Source of the DNA: CBDFKB01 sp965248715
GTDB lineage: Bacteria; Pseudomonadota; Alphaproteobacteria; Rhizobiales; Rhizobiaceae
Assembly (NCBI GenBank): GCA_965248715.1
Contig: CBDFKB010000007.1
Coordinates: 806,001-870,000 of the forward strand
Direction of reading: 5' to 3'
Length of the DNA: 64,000 nucleotides
The notes beneath the pieces were generated by a model. That model was not told the origin of the DNA. It did not search any database and saw only the letters and a list, made by a program, of their open reading frames with translations. How positions within the stretch are numbered: the stretch's first letter is position 1; the number at the start of each line of letters is the position of its first letter. The translations under genes were made by a program, and so were the position numbers. This document shows positions 26,684 to 36,125 of the stretch, one piece after another.

Positions 26684-27849
26684 TTGAAGGTCTTTCGCGG
26701 ATCGAACGCGTCGCGGGTCGCCTCGCCAATGAAAATCAGCAGCGACAGCATTAACGATATCACCAAGAAGCCGGAGATGCCGAGCCACGGCGCTTGGATG
26801 TTGTCGCGGCCTTGGCGCAGCATTTCGCCAAGCGAAGGCGAGCCCGGTGGCAGTCCGAAACCGAGATAGTCGAGCGAGGTTAGGGTGGTAATTGAACCGT
26901 TGAGAATGAATGGCAAGAAGGTCAAAGTTGCTACCATCGCGTTCGGCAGTAAATGGCGGAACATGATGGTTAAATTGCCGACACCGAGTGCGCGCGCCGC
27001 GTTGACATATTCGAAATTGCGCGCGCGCAGGAATTCGGCCCTGACCACGCCAACAAATCCGATCCAGGTAAATACCAACAAGATACCGAGCAATATCCAG
27101 AAGCCTTGCGGTAAAATCGCGGCGAGGATGATCAGCAAATATAGGATCGGCACCGAAGACCAGATTTCGATGAAGCGTTGCAGGATCAAATCGGTCCAGC
27201 CGCCGAAATAGCCTTGCACTGCGCCGGCGCTAACCCCGATCGCCGCCGATGCGGCGGTCAATATCAGCCCGAATACCACCGAAATCCGGAACCCGTAAAT
27301 CATCCGCGCCAGCACATCGCGGGCCTGGTCGTCGGTGCCGAACCAATTGTAATTGCCGGGGCGGCATTGGTTGTCTGTAGCACCGTCGCGATAGGCCTGG
27401 CAGCGTTCCTCAAGCGACATCATCCAGCTCGGTGCCGATGGTGCAGGCGTCGGTACCTGCCGGTTGATGGTGCGATAGGAATAGCGGATCGGCGGCCAAA
27501 TTGCCCAGCCCCGCTCCTTCAGCGAATCGCGAAAGAACGCCGATTTATAGTCGGTGACCGGCAAAAAGCCGTCGTTGGAAAATGTCGCTTCTTCATAGTC
27601 GACAAATATCGGCCAGAAATGTTCGCCTTCGAGCTGCACATAAATCGGCCGATCATTGGCGAGGAATTCGGCGAACATGGCGAGGACGAGCAAAACCGCG
27701 AATATGCGCAGAGACCACAGTCCACGGCGATTGGCGCGAAAATTTGCCACCCGGCGCTGATTGAGCGGGCTCAACCACGGCTGTGGCGCTGACGCCAATG
27801 TATCACCAGCGCTAGCGCCGGGCTCTGCAAGATTGGGTTGGAGCGCCAT
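26680..27849 (-). CDS. yejE: peptide ABC transporter permease YejE
   Basis: A 389-residue inner-membrane permease of the DppC/OppC type. It has a first helix at about residues 47-64 (LWSLRIFAVLLVLAMFAEFLA), then a roughly 100-residue periplasmic loop special to YejE (FVDYEEATFSNDGFLPVTDY, with NWFGTDDQARDVLARMIYG), then the BPD permease domain with the EAA-like loop VNAARALGVGNLTIMFRHLL. A long periplasmic loop of this kind separates YejE from ordinary DppC. It pairs with YejB (3 nt upstream) and overlaps yejF by 4 nt. Membrane topology and neighbours make the call secure. Confidence 0.94.
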   Translation of the reverse strand: MALQPNLAEPGASAGDTLASAPQPWLSPLNQRRVANFRANRRGLWSLRIFAVLLVLAMFAEFLANDRPIYVQLEGEHFWPIFVDYEEATFSNDGFLPVTDYKSAFFRDSLKERGWAIWPPIRYSYRTINRQVPTPAPSAPSWMMSLEERCQAYRDGATDNQCRPGNYNWFGTDDQARDVLARMIYGFRISVVFGLILTAASAAIGVSAGAVQGYFGGWTDLILQRFIEIWSSVPILYLLIILAAILPQGFWILLGILLVFTWIGFVGVVRAEFLRARNFEYVNAARALGVGNLTIMFRHLLPNAMVATLTFLPFILNGSITTLTSLDYLGFGLPPGSPSLGEMLRQGRDNIQAPWLGISGFLVISLMLSLLIFIGEATRDAFDPRKTFK

Positions 27850-27852
27850 CGC

Positions 27853-28959
27853 TTACACGTTCCGGGTCTCGAAATCGATCCGCGGATCGATCAGGGTATA
27901 GGTGATATCGGAAACTAGGTTCACCACCAGCCCGAGCAGGGAAAAGATGAAAAGCGTGGCGAAGACCACCGGATAATCGCGGTCAATGGCGCTCTCGAAC
28001 CCCAGCAGCCCGAGGCCGTCGAGCGAGAAAATCTGCTCGATCAGCAATGAACCGGTAAAGAACGCCGAGATGAAGGCACCGGGAAATCCGGCGATCACGA
28101 TCAACATCGCGTTGCGGAATACATGGCCGTACAGAACCTGGTTCTCGGTCAGCCCCTTGGACCGGGCGGTCTGGACATATTGCTTGCCGATCTCATCAAG
28201 GAACGAGTTCTTGGTCAGCAAAGTGGTGGTGGCGAACGCGGCCAGGGTCAAGGAGATCAGCGGCAGGGTCATGTGCCACATATAATCGACGATCTTTTCG
28301 TACCAGGCCAGTTCGGCGAAATTGTCGGAGACCAGGCCACGCAGCGGAAACCAGTCGAAAAACGAACCGCCGGCGAAAAACACGATCAACAAGATCGCGA
28401 ACAGAAAACCCGGGATCGCATAGCCGACAATAATTATCCCGCTGGTCCAAACGTCGAAGGCCGAACCGTCCCTGACCGCCTTTCGGATGCCAAGTGGAAT
28501 CGAAATTGTATAGGCAATCAATGTGATCCAAATGCCGAGTGAGATCGATACCGGCAATTTCTCGATTACCAGATCAATGACCGCGATATCGCGAAAATAG
28601 CTATCGCCGAAATCGAGCCGAATATAGTTCCAGATCATCAGCCCGAAGCGTTCTAGCGGTGGTTTGTCGAAGCCGAATTGACGTTCCAGTTGCGCGATGA
28701 ATTCCGGATCGAGCCCCTGGGCGCCACGATATTTGCTCGACGCTTCGCCGCCCTGGATATCTAATTGCTGGTCGGTGCCGAAATCCGAACCGGTACCGCC
28801 GAGCCGATCGCTGGCGGCTCCACCTTGACCGGTCAACTGGGCAATGATCCGTTCCACCGGTCCGCCGGGTGCAAACTGGATAATGGCGAATGAAATCGCC
28901 ATGATGCCGAACATGGTCGGCACCATGAGCAATATTCTTCTGAGAATATAAGCGCCCAC
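27853..28959 (-). CDS. yejB: peptide ABC transporter permease YejB
   Basis: A 368-residue DppB/OppB-type permease. It starts with the typical YILRRILLMVPTMFGIMAISF helix and has the conserved QFAPGGPVERII loop. A periplasmic insert of about 60 residues (TGQGGAASDRLGG to GLDPEFIAQLERQFGFDKPP) follows, as in YejB proteins, then five more helices and the coupling loop YVQTARSKGLTENQVLYGHVF. It forms the channel with YejE. Upstream lie a mosaic repeat (28973-29077) and the broken second binding-protein gene; the intact binding protein is further upstream at 31.3-33.2 kb. All are on the minus strand. Confidence 0.94.
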   Translation of the reverse strand: MGAYILRRILLMVPTMFGIMAISFAIIQFAPGGPVERIIAQLTGQGGAASDRLGGTGSDFGTDQQLDIQGGEASSKYRGAQGLDPEFIAQLERQFGFDKPPLERFGLMIWNYIRLDFGDSYFRDIAVIDLVIEKLPVSISLGIWITLIAYTISIPLGIRKAVRDGSAFDVWTSGIIIVGYAIPGFLFAILLIVFFAGGSFFDWFPLRGLVSDNFAELAWYEKIVDYMWHMTLPLISLTLAAFATTTLLTKNSFLDEIGKQYVQTARSKGLTENQVLYGHVFRNAMLIVIAGFPGAFISAFFTGSLLIEQIFSLDGLGLLGFESAIDRDYPVVFATLFIFSLLGLVVNLVSDITYTLIDPRIDFETRNV

Positions 28960-28972
28960 TACCCGCTGGCCC

Positions 28973-29077
28973 TAGCGCTTGTCACGAAGCGTTGGAATAG
29001 TTTCGTCGCGCTATCTCTTTGTTTATGCGTGTCATATTTCCCAAAACCGGTGCCCACTTTTGGGTGACACGCTCTAG
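28973..29077 (-). repeat. mosaic palindromic element, alpha head, complete
   Basis: About 105 bp bounded by CTAG on both sides. The tail (CTAGCGCTTGTCACGAAGCG) faces yejB and the alpha hairpin (GTGTCA...CCCAAAA / TTTTGGGTGACAC) faces the binding-protein gene. It lies in the middle of the Yej operon, between the binding-protein genes and yejB, so its RNA form could act as a stem-loop separating message segments. Confidence 0.92.
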
Positions 29078-29147
29078 CGGCCGGTTCAAAGTTCTTTTGG
29101 TCCGGTAACATGTTCCTCACATCAGGAATGCCGCACAGTTTCCACAT

Positions 29148-31350
29148 TCATCCCTCGTCGATCGCCCGCGCTTTGACCGGGTCGACCCACCACAAGCGTT
29201 CGACCGGAAAGTCGTATTCGGGTTTTGGTTCCTTCCAGTCGAACATATCCCACATAGCCACACGGTGATTCGCTGAATACCAATTTGGAATCCAGAAATG
29301 GTACGCGCGCAAGAGGCGATCAAGCGTGTGCATGGCGGTGATCAGTTGCTGACGGTTTTCGGCCCGGCCGAGCGCGTCCAGCATGGCGTCGATCGGCGTA
29401 AGGGCAATGCCCGGATAGTTGCGGCTGCCTTGTTTTGAAGCCGCCTTGGAATGAAAAAATTGCCGCAGCCCATCGGCTGTGGGACTGGCCGGCAACGAAA
29501 ACGCCAACCCGACCACGTCGAAATCAAAGGCGTCGATGCGCGACTGGAATTGCGCCGGGTCAACCAGGCGGATCGTCGCCTCGATACCCACCAGGGCTAA
29601 ATTCTTGACATATTTGCCCAACACCCGCTCGAAAGTCGGAGAGCGGATCAGAAATTCGATCGTCAGCGGTCGGCCCGTTTGGTCCACCAATTTGCCATTT
29701 TCCGGGCGCCAGCCGGCATCGTGCAGTAGGCGAAATGCCCGGGCGATCGGCCGCCGGTCCTCACCGCTGCCGTCAGTGACAAACGGCTCTAATGCCTGGC
29801 CAAACACGGTTTCCGGCACCTGGTCGCGGAAGGGCTCAAGTAGCGCCAATTCATCTACCCCAGGTTCGCCGCTGGCCTTGAGTTCGGAGGTTTCGAACAG
29901 GGTGCTGGAACGGGTATAAGCCTGGTAGAACAAATTGTTGTTGGTCCATTCGAAATCAAAACAAAGGCTGATCGCTTGGCGGGTGGCAATGTTTGCGAAT
30001 TTTCCCTTGCGGGTGTTGATTGCCCACGCCTGCATAGTCGGTCGTTTCTCATCGTCAAATAAGCGCATCACCACACGACCATCCTTGCGGGCCGGGAAAT
30101 CATAGCCGGTCGCCCAGATTTTCGAGGTAAATTCCTCGCGCCAACGCACCTTGCCCTTCTTGAAGGCTTCGAACGCTGCCTGGCGGTTGGTAAAAAAGTC
30201 GATCCGAAGATGGTCAAAATGATCAAGCCCGCGGGCAAATGGCAGATCGCGTGCCCAATAATCGTCGACCCGGTCATATTCGATGAAGTTTCGGACCTTG
30301 AAATTGCCAACTTTCCAGGGACCGGAGCCGAGCGGGGGCTCGAGCGTGGAGGCGGAAAAATCGCGGGTTTCATAGTAGCGCGCGCTGAATACGCGGTAAT
30401 ATACCATCACATACAAGATCGCCCGGTCGGACTGGCTGCCGTCGAAGCGCAACTCCACCGTGTGGTCATCTATCGCCACCGCTTCAGTCATATGCACCAG
30501 GGGCAATGAAATCTGTGGATGACCGTGCCGTTTTAAACTGTGGATCGAAAATGCAACATCGCTGGCAGTGATCGGCGATCCGTCGTGGAAGCGTGCCTGC
30601 GGCCGTAACGCGAAGCGAAAGACGTTGCGATCGGCCGACAATTCGACCGTTTCGGCCAGAGCGCAGTAAACCGCATCCGGTTCGTCGAAAGCCCACACCA
30701 TCAAGGCATCAAAACACAGTTCCATGCGCGGTGGCGATTGGCCCTTTAATACGAAACTGTTCAGCGTATTAAAGGTCTGCGCGTTTTGATTGTACTGCCA
30801 ATTGGACGGCGCGAAAGCGAAGGTGCCGCCCTTGGGGGCATTGGGTACTGCGTAGTTGGAAAATCCGGTGGATATTTCAGTTCGCCAAATTCAGCCGGAT
30901 TAGCTTGGCGCGATCAATGCAGCCGCACCGGCGCCAATTGGCAAACACGCGCCTAGGGTCTGTGGACATTCAGGATTCCCAAAAGCGTTGATTTCTGATT
31001 CAAGCTTCCAAAAGGGAGTTTGTAATGGACGAAAGCGAAGGTGCCGCCCTTGGGGGCATTGGGTACTGCGTAGTCAAAATGCGGAACAAGTTTCCGGTCC
31101 GACGATATTTCAGTTCGCCAAACCTGACGAAAGCCCATGCAGTTTGGGTTTCTCAGCCTTGGATCTTGTGCGTTTCATGCGCATGACATGAGGGGCGTGG
31201 CACCGCTGATCAAGGGCGTGTCATTCGCCGCTTTGCTGGCGGATAAAGCGCGATCAATGCAGCCGCACTGGCGCCAAGCGCTGTTTTGGTAAATGCTCGC
31301 CTGGTCAAACCCGGCGCAAATATCAGCTTTCGGGATCGCCCGGCGGTCAT
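29148..31350 (-). pseudogene. second YejA-like solute-binding protein, 5' end broken
   Basis: A family-5 peptide-binding protein gene whose first part is degenerate. An ATG at 31350 overlaps the upstream binding-protein stop as ATGA and encodes a clear twin-arginine signal (LTRRAFTKTALGASAAALIA). The frame then breaks; pieces of the conserved start (HGLSS, FGELKY, HFDYAVPNAPKGGTFAF) appear in different frames at about 31030-31130. A second copy of the same stretch follows at about 30780-30955 (FGELKYPPDF, one-base shift near 30858, NYAVPNAPKGGTFAFAP), with an IS-like remnant between. From 30725 on, 525 codons are open and well conserved (WAFDEPDAVYC to ERLWWVDPVKA). As it stands there is no signal peptide or good start for that part. 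An IS-driven fusion of two paralogues is one explanation. Confidence 0.75.
30955..31026 (+). mobile_element. possible IS-end remnant
   Basis: About 72 bp beginning GGGTCTGTGGACATTCAGG and ending AGGGAGTTTGTAATGGAC, placed exactly between two copies of the binding protein's 5' end. From memory it resembles the left end and start codon of IS5-family elements of alphaproteobacteria. No transposase follows, as the sequence passes straight into binding-protein DNA. The identity needs a search against IS ends. Confidence 0.4.
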
Positions 31351-33224
31351 TCGGCCTGTTGTCCTGCCCCACTCGTTTCGTCGATCCAAAACGAAAACGG
31401 ATCGACCCCGATATAGCTTGGTTGCGGTTCGCGAACCACGATCTTGTTCCAATAGGCCAGCCATATGTCGGTACTGTGCCATGTGGGGATGGCATAATAA
31501 TTCCACATCAAAATCCGGTCGAGGGCGTGGGTCAGCGCTACTAACTCGGCCCGATCCTCGGCAAACACGATGCGTTCTACCAACTCGTCGATCACCGGAT
31601 CGGAAATGCCAGCGAAATTGCGGCTGCCTTTCAAATTGGCCGCCGCGCTCGACCAATAATCGCGTTGTTCATTGCCTGGCGACAAAGATTGCCGGGTCGT
31701 GGCCATGGTGATTTCGAAATCAAAATCGGCAAGCCGGTTGATGAATTGCGCGGTATCGATCAGTCGTAATTGGGCATCGACGCCAAGCCGGCGCACCATC
31801 TCCACATAAGGCGAAAGCACGCGTTCCATGGTCTGGCTGGCGTAGATAATTTCGATTGTGAAAACCGCGCCCGAGGGATCGAGCATCTTACCACCCTCGA
31901 AACGATAACCGGCTTGCTTGAACAAATTGATCGCTTCCCGGAACACTGGCCGGTAGGCGCTCTCATCAGCAAATACCGGCAGCGAAAATGGCTTGTCGAA
32001 CAGTTCGGCAGGAATGCGTCCGCGATAATTTTCGAGGATTTCCAACTCGCGGCCCTGCGGCATGGCGCTCGCCTGCAATTCACCGCCCTCGAAATAGCTG
32101 TCGGTTCGGGTGTAAAGGCCAAAGAACCGGTTTTTGTTGAGAAATTCGAAATCGAAAACTAGGCTCAGAGCCTTGCGGACTTTGCGCTCAGCGAATTTCG
32201 AAATTCGGGTATTAAAAAATAACCCCTGGAACGGGCTGCCGGAGGTTTCGGGAAAACTCTTGCGCACTACTCGCCCGTCTTTTGCGGCCGGGAATTCATA
32301 GCCATTGGCCCAGCGCCGCGAAGTTCCTTCGATGCGATAATCGTCACCACCACCCTTTTTAAAGGTTTCCCAGACCGCATTGTCATCAAAGAAATAGCTG
32401 TAGCGGATGCGGTCGAAATTAAATCGGCCCTTTCTGACCAATAAATCCTTGGCCCAATAATCCGCGACCCGTTCCCACTCAACAAATTTGCCGAATTCAA
32501 ATGCGGCGATACGATAGGGTCCCGACCCCAGCGGCGGTTCGGTGATCGGGTTGGTAATGTCGCGTTTTTCACCATTGGCGCCGGTTGCTTGCCACCAATG
32601 TTTCGGCAAGATTGCCAAATCGCCCATGATGTGTGGCAATTCACGGTTACCGGACTGATCAAAGGTAAATTTGACCTCGTGGTCTCCGACTTTTTCTGCC
32701 TTAGTCACATTGGTAAAATATTGCTGCCACTGGGGCATTTGTTTGGCTGCCCCTAGGGACCAGATCACATCTTCCGGCGTAATCGGTGTACCGTCATGCC
32801 ACCGCGCGCGATTATCCACACGATAGATTGCCCAGGAAAAATCATCGGCGTGTTGGAACGCGTCTGCGATCATCGGCAGTGCGGCGCTTGCCTGATCCAC
32901 CGATTGTGAAAACAAATTGTCGTACAAAATGCCGCCGAAATAGTTCAGCCCGGCAGCCGGCCGGCCACGCGCGATAAAGGGATTGAAACTGTCGAAATTA
33001 CCGCGCACTGCCTTTTGCAGCGTGCCACCTTTTGGTGCTTGTGGATTGACATGTTGGTAGTGAGTATCTTGCGGTCCGTATTTTAATTCGCCGAACAAAG
33101 TATCGCCGCGCTTCCATTCCTCGGCCTGGGAGGTGGCGGTTAAGCCGGCACAAATCAGCACGGCGGCGGCGATCAACGCCAATGATTTATGCGAGATGGA
33201 TTGAACCTGGACCGATTTTGGCAA
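31347..33224 (-). CDS. yejA: YejA-like peptide-binding protein (intact copy)
   Basis: A 625-residue periplasmic family-5 extracellular solute-binding protein. The Sec signal has a hydrophobic core SLALIAAAVLICAGLTA and cleavage near TSQAEE. The mature start has the family landmarks LFGELKYGPQDTHYQHVNP and APKGGTLQKAVRGNFDSFNP; later RYSYFFDDNAVWETFKKGG and the C-terminal MWNYYAIPTWHSTDIW are typical of the YejA group. It captures peptides for YejB/E/F. The order binding protein, binding protein, yejB, yejE, yejF is the rhizobial form of the operon. The next gene downstream, a paralogue starting by ATGA overlap, is broken, so this copy may be the only working receptor here. Confidence 0.92.
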   Translation of the reverse strand: MPKSVQVQSISHKSLALIAAAVLICAGLTATSQAEEWKRGDTLFGELKYGPQDTHYQHVNPQAPKGGTLQKAVRGNFDSFNPFIARGRPAAGLNYFGGILYDNLFSQSVDQASAALPMIADAFQHADDFSWAIYRVDNRARWHDGTPITPEDVIWSLGAAKQMPQWQQYFTNVTKAEKVGDHEVKFTFDQSGNRELPHIMGDLAILPKHWWQATGANGEKRDITNPITEPPLGSGPYRIAAFEFGKFVEWERVADYWAKDLLVRKGRFNFDRIRYSYFFDDNAVWETFKKGGGDDYRIEGTSRRWANGYEFPAAKDGRVVRKSFPETSGSPFQGLFFNTRISKFAERKVRKALSLVFDFEFLNKNRFFGLYTRTDSYFEGGELQASAMPQGRELEILENYRGRIPAELFDKPFSLPVFADESAYRPVFREAINLFKQAGYRFEGGKMLDPSGAVFTIEIIYASQTMERVLSPYVEMVRRLGVDAQLRLIDTAQFINRLADFDFEITMATTRQSLSPGNEQRDYWSSAAANLKGSRNFAGISDPVIDELVERIVFAEDRAELVALTHALDRILMWNYYAIPTWHSTDIWLAYWNKIVVREPQPSYIGVDPFSFWIDETSGAGQQAE

Positions 33225-33422
33225 TGCGGCGCTCCTGTGGATAAGGGTTTTGTCGCCAGTACTCTATCGACTTAATGCGGACAGGAAAATGGCGGCGGTT
33301 GGCGTTCACAGTGATCATTTTACCGTGATTTGCGCTCGACACACGCCAACATGGCCGGCGCGGAGCCCGCGCGCCACACATCTACAAGAACCATTGGAAA
33401 TCCAACACCGCGATTGGCGCTT

Positions 33423-33983
33423 TTACTCGGGCAGCGCCACCGGTGTTGCCGCAAGAGTGCGCAAATAACTGATGACCGCAGCCCGATCGGCGGCCTTTTT
33501 CAGGCCGGCAAAGCCCATGCTGGTGCCCTTGACCATGGCTTTGGGTTTAAACAGGAAACCGTTGAGGGTCTCATAATCCCAAACCTGACCGTTGGCCCAC
33601 TTGGAAATCGCGCTCGAATAACCAAAGCCGCCAGCCGACGCCACGTTTCGGCCGATCAAACCATACAAATTGGGTCCGACGCGATTGGCGCCACCTTCGT
33701 TAAAAGTATGGCAGGCGGTGCATTTCTTGGCGACCTTTTCGCCATCGGCCGGGATGGCGCTGGCCAGCAGCGGCGAAATCGGATCATAGGCCGGTCCGCT
33801 TGGTTCTAAAGCTGCACTTGTTGCGCCATGGTCATCACCATCGGCGGCTTCGATCGCATAGCCGGCAACCTCCGGAATCTCGCCGTGAAAAATCGATTCG
33901 GATATGATGGACACGCTCATCAAAAGGAATACGGTACCCAGCACCGCCATCATGATCTTGTTGAATTGTTGGGCATCAATCAT
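33423..33983 (-). CDS. membrane-anchored cytochrome c (CycM-like)
   Basis: A 186-residue c-type cytochrome with an uncleaved N-terminal anchor (about residues 9-31, IMMAVLGTVFLLMSVSIIS) and one class I haem domain: CTACH at residues 88-92 and the probable Met ligand in TSMGF (M156). The Ala/Pro-rich linker between them would let the haem domain swing on the periplasmic face. Such CycM proteins pass electrons from the bc1 complex to aa3 oxidase in rhizobia. Start at 33983 (MIDAQQF) is chosen because the anchor begins here; an upstream extension is not hydrophobic or conserved. It stands alone, divergent from kdsB. Confidence 0.9.
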   Translation of the reverse strand: MIDAQQFNKIMMAVLGTVFLLMSVSIISESIFHGEIPEVAGYAIEAADGDDHGATSAALEPSGPAYDPISPLLASAIPADGEKVAKKCTACHTFNEGGANRVGPNLYGLIGRNVASAGGFGYSSAISKWANGQVWDYETLNGFLFKPKAMVKGTSMGFAGLKKAADRAAVISYLRTLAATPVALPE

Positions 33984-34143
33984 AACAGACTCCGCAAATC
34001 CCTGATTGCCAGAAGCAAATTCTTCGGTTCTTGTTTGGCACAAGGGGTCGCCAACGCACAAACCGCGCGGAAACTAGGTCTTTTGTCGAGCGGTTGCAAC
34101 ACCTGTAAAAGGCCCCGGCCATGAGACCTTTTGACACGAGAAC

Positions 34144-34881
34144 ATGTCGAATTCCAGCTTGATCTTGATCCCGGCCCGCATGGCGTCAACCCGCTTGCCC
34201 GGCAAACCGCTCGCCGACATAGCTGGCCTGCCTATGGTGGTGCACGTATTGCAGCGCGCCATCAAGGCAAATGTCGGTCGTGTGGTTGTCGCCACCGACA
34301 CTGAAATCATCTATGACGTGGTCAAATCCCATGGCGGTGAAGCGGTCATGACTGGTTGTGACCACCAGTCCGGGTCCGACCGGATTTGGGAGGCGGCCAA
34401 GTTGCTCGATCCCGATGGCGCGGTTGACATTATTGTCAATCTGCAGGGCGATTTTCCGACACTGGAGCCGGAACTGCTGCGCCACGTGGTTGGCGTGTTG
34501 CAGGCTGGCAATGCTGACATTGCCACCTTGGCGGCACCGATTGTCGAAGCGCGTGAGCGCGAAGACGAAAATGTTCCCAAAGTAGTTGCCACCCCGCCGG
34601 GAGCTGCGGTCCAGCGGGCACTTTATTTTTCCCGCGCCACGATCCCGGCCGGTCCCGGCCCGCTTTTGCACCACATCGGCGTATATGCCTACCGGCGTGC
34701 GGCCTTACAGCGATTTGTTTCCTTACCATTGTCGGCGCTTGAGCGCCGCGAACGGCTGGAGCAATTGCGTGCGCTGGAGGCGGGAATGCACATCGACGTG
34801 GCGATTGCCGACACAGTGCCGTTGGGGGTAGATACCCAAGATGATCTCGAACGGGCGCGTGCATTGCTGGCGCCTAGATGA
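34144..34881 (+). CDS. kdsB: 3-deoxy-manno-octulosonate cytidylyltransferase
   Basis: Activates Kdo as CMP-Kdo for lipopolysaccharide inner core synthesis. The 245-residue product has the nucleotide-binding start LILIPARMASTRLPGKPLAD, the IVNLQGDFPTLEPELL segment (metal-binding Asp near residue 104) and HIGVYAYRRAAL near 178, all typical of KdsB. The DHQSGSDRIWEA stretch corresponds to the family's C-x-SGTDR-type motif with His-Gln in place of the usual residues. pheA follows 11 nt after its stop, so they form a probable two-gene transcript; the kdsB-pheA pair is common in alphaproteobacteria. Cytoplasmic enzyme; presence implies a Kdo-containing outer membrane. Confidence 0.95.
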   Translation: MSNSSLILIPARMASTRLPGKPLADIAGLPMVVHVLQRAIKANVGRVVVATDTEIIYDVVKSHGGEAVMTGCDHQSGSDRIWEAAKLLDPDGAVDIIVNLQGDFPTLEPELLRHVVGVLQAGNADIATLAAPIVEAREREDENVPKVVATPPGAAVQRALYFSRATIPAGPGPLLHHIGVYAYRRAALQRFVSLPLSALERRERLEQLRALEAGMHIDVAIADTVPLGVDTQDDLERARALLAPR

Positions 34882-34892
34882 CTGGACCATAA

Positions 34893-35738
34893 ATGAGCCA
34901 CAAACCCACCGGCCTGATTGCCTTTCAAGGCGAAGCTGGCGCGAATTCCGATACCGCCTGCCGCCAGGCCTACCCCGATCTCACACCCTTGCCTTGCGCC
35001 ACCTTCGAGGACGCGTTCAATGCACTGGGCACTGGGGAGGCGGATTTGGCCATGATCCCGATCGAGAACTCCTTGGCCGGGCGGGTCGCCGACATTCATC
35101 ATCTGTTGCCAGCGTCAGATTTTCACATCATCGGTGAAATATTTCTGCCGATCCATTTTCAATTGATGGTTTTGCCCGGCGCTACTCTGGATACTATCCG
35201 ATCGGTGCACAGTCATGTGCACGCACTCGGCCAGTGCCGCGAAATCGTTCGCAAACATAACTGGAAAACCGTGGTTGATGCCGATACCGCCGGCTCTGCG
35301 CGCCGGGTCAGCCAGTCAGGTGACGAAACCATGGCGGCGCTGGCGCCTACCCTTGCTGCCAAATTATATGGCCTGAAAATTCTCGCGGAAAATATCGAAG
35401 ATGCCGAACACAATACCACCCGGTTCGTTGTTCTAAGCCGTGATCCGTGCATTCCACCGCAAGGCCCGGCCACCATCACCACTTTTGTGTTTCAGGTACG
35501 CAATATTCCGGCCGCGCTTTACAAAGTGCTTGGCGGGTTCGCCACCAATACCGTCAACATGACCAAGCTGGAATCCTATCAATTGGGCGGGGAGTTTGCC
35601 GCTACCCAGTTTTACGCCGATATCGAAGGGCATCCGGAAGATCACAATGTTACTTTAGCCCTGGACGAAATGCGGTTCTTTTCACGCTATCACCGAATAT
35701 TAGGGGTCTACCCGGCCAATCCGTTTCGTGACAGTTAG
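34893..35738 (+). CDS. pheA: prephenate dehydratase
   Basis: Converts prephenate to phenylpyruvate in phenylalanine synthesis. The 281-residue monofunctional enzyme has the catalytic domain (IAFQGEAGANSDTAC; IPIENSLAGRVADIHHLL) with the TRF motif in EHNTTRFVVLSRD near residue 178. An ACT regulatory domain starts at about residue 195 (TTFVFQVRNIPAALYKVLGG) and carries a TKLESYQLGG segment where classical PheA has the ESRP Phe-binding motif; ESY-type variants are usual in alphaproteobacteria as I recall. No chorismate mutase domain is fused. It lies 11 nt behind kdsB. Three mosaic repeats begin immediately after the stop codon. Confidence 0.95.
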   Translation: MSHKPTGLIAFQGEAGANSDTACRQAYPDLTPLPCATFEDAFNALGTGEADLAMIPIENSLAGRVADIHHLLPASDFHIIGEIFLPIHFQLMVLPGATLDTIRSVHSHVHALGQCREIVRKHNWKTVVDADTAGSARRVSQSGDETMAALAPTLAAKLYGLKILAENIEDAEHNTTRFVVLSRDPCIPPQGPATITTFVFQVRNIPAALYKVLGGFATNTVNMTKLESYQLGGEFAATQFYADIEGHPEDHNVTLALDEMRFFSRYHRILGVYPANPFRDS

Positions 35739-35740
35739 GC

Positions 35741-36043
35741 CGTGTCACCCAAAAGTGGGTGCCGGTTTTGGGAAAAATGACTCGCACAAACAAACAGATA
35801 GCGCGACGAAGCTGTTCCAACGCTTGGTGACAAGCGCTAGAGCGTATTCCCGAAAAGTGTGTAGCGGTTTTCGGACAAGAATACGCGACAAACAAACAGA
35901 TAGCGCGCCGAAGCGAACCCAACGCTTGGTGACAAGCGCTAGAGTGTATTCCCGAAAAGTGTGTAGCGGTTTTCGGATAAGAATACGCGACAAAACAAAC
36001 AGATAGCGCGACGAAGCTGTTCCAACGCTTCGTGACAAGCGCT
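35741..36043 (+). repeat. three tandem mosaic palindromic elements (alpha, beta, beta)
   Basis: Three complete elements head to tail: alpha head at 35741-35840, beta head at 35841-35942, beta head at 35943-36043. All three share the tail (GCGCGACGAAGC then CAACGCTTGGTGACAAGCGCT, with small changes). Junctions contain CTAGAG. The alpha-beta junction shows that the heads are alternative modules on a shared tail. Confidence 0.95.
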
Positions 36044-36125
36044 GCGCCGATATTGGCGCAAAATCGCCCAACCCAGCAAACCGGGAAACAGCGGTTATAG
36101 AAGTTGATATCAGGAACGCTTGGTA

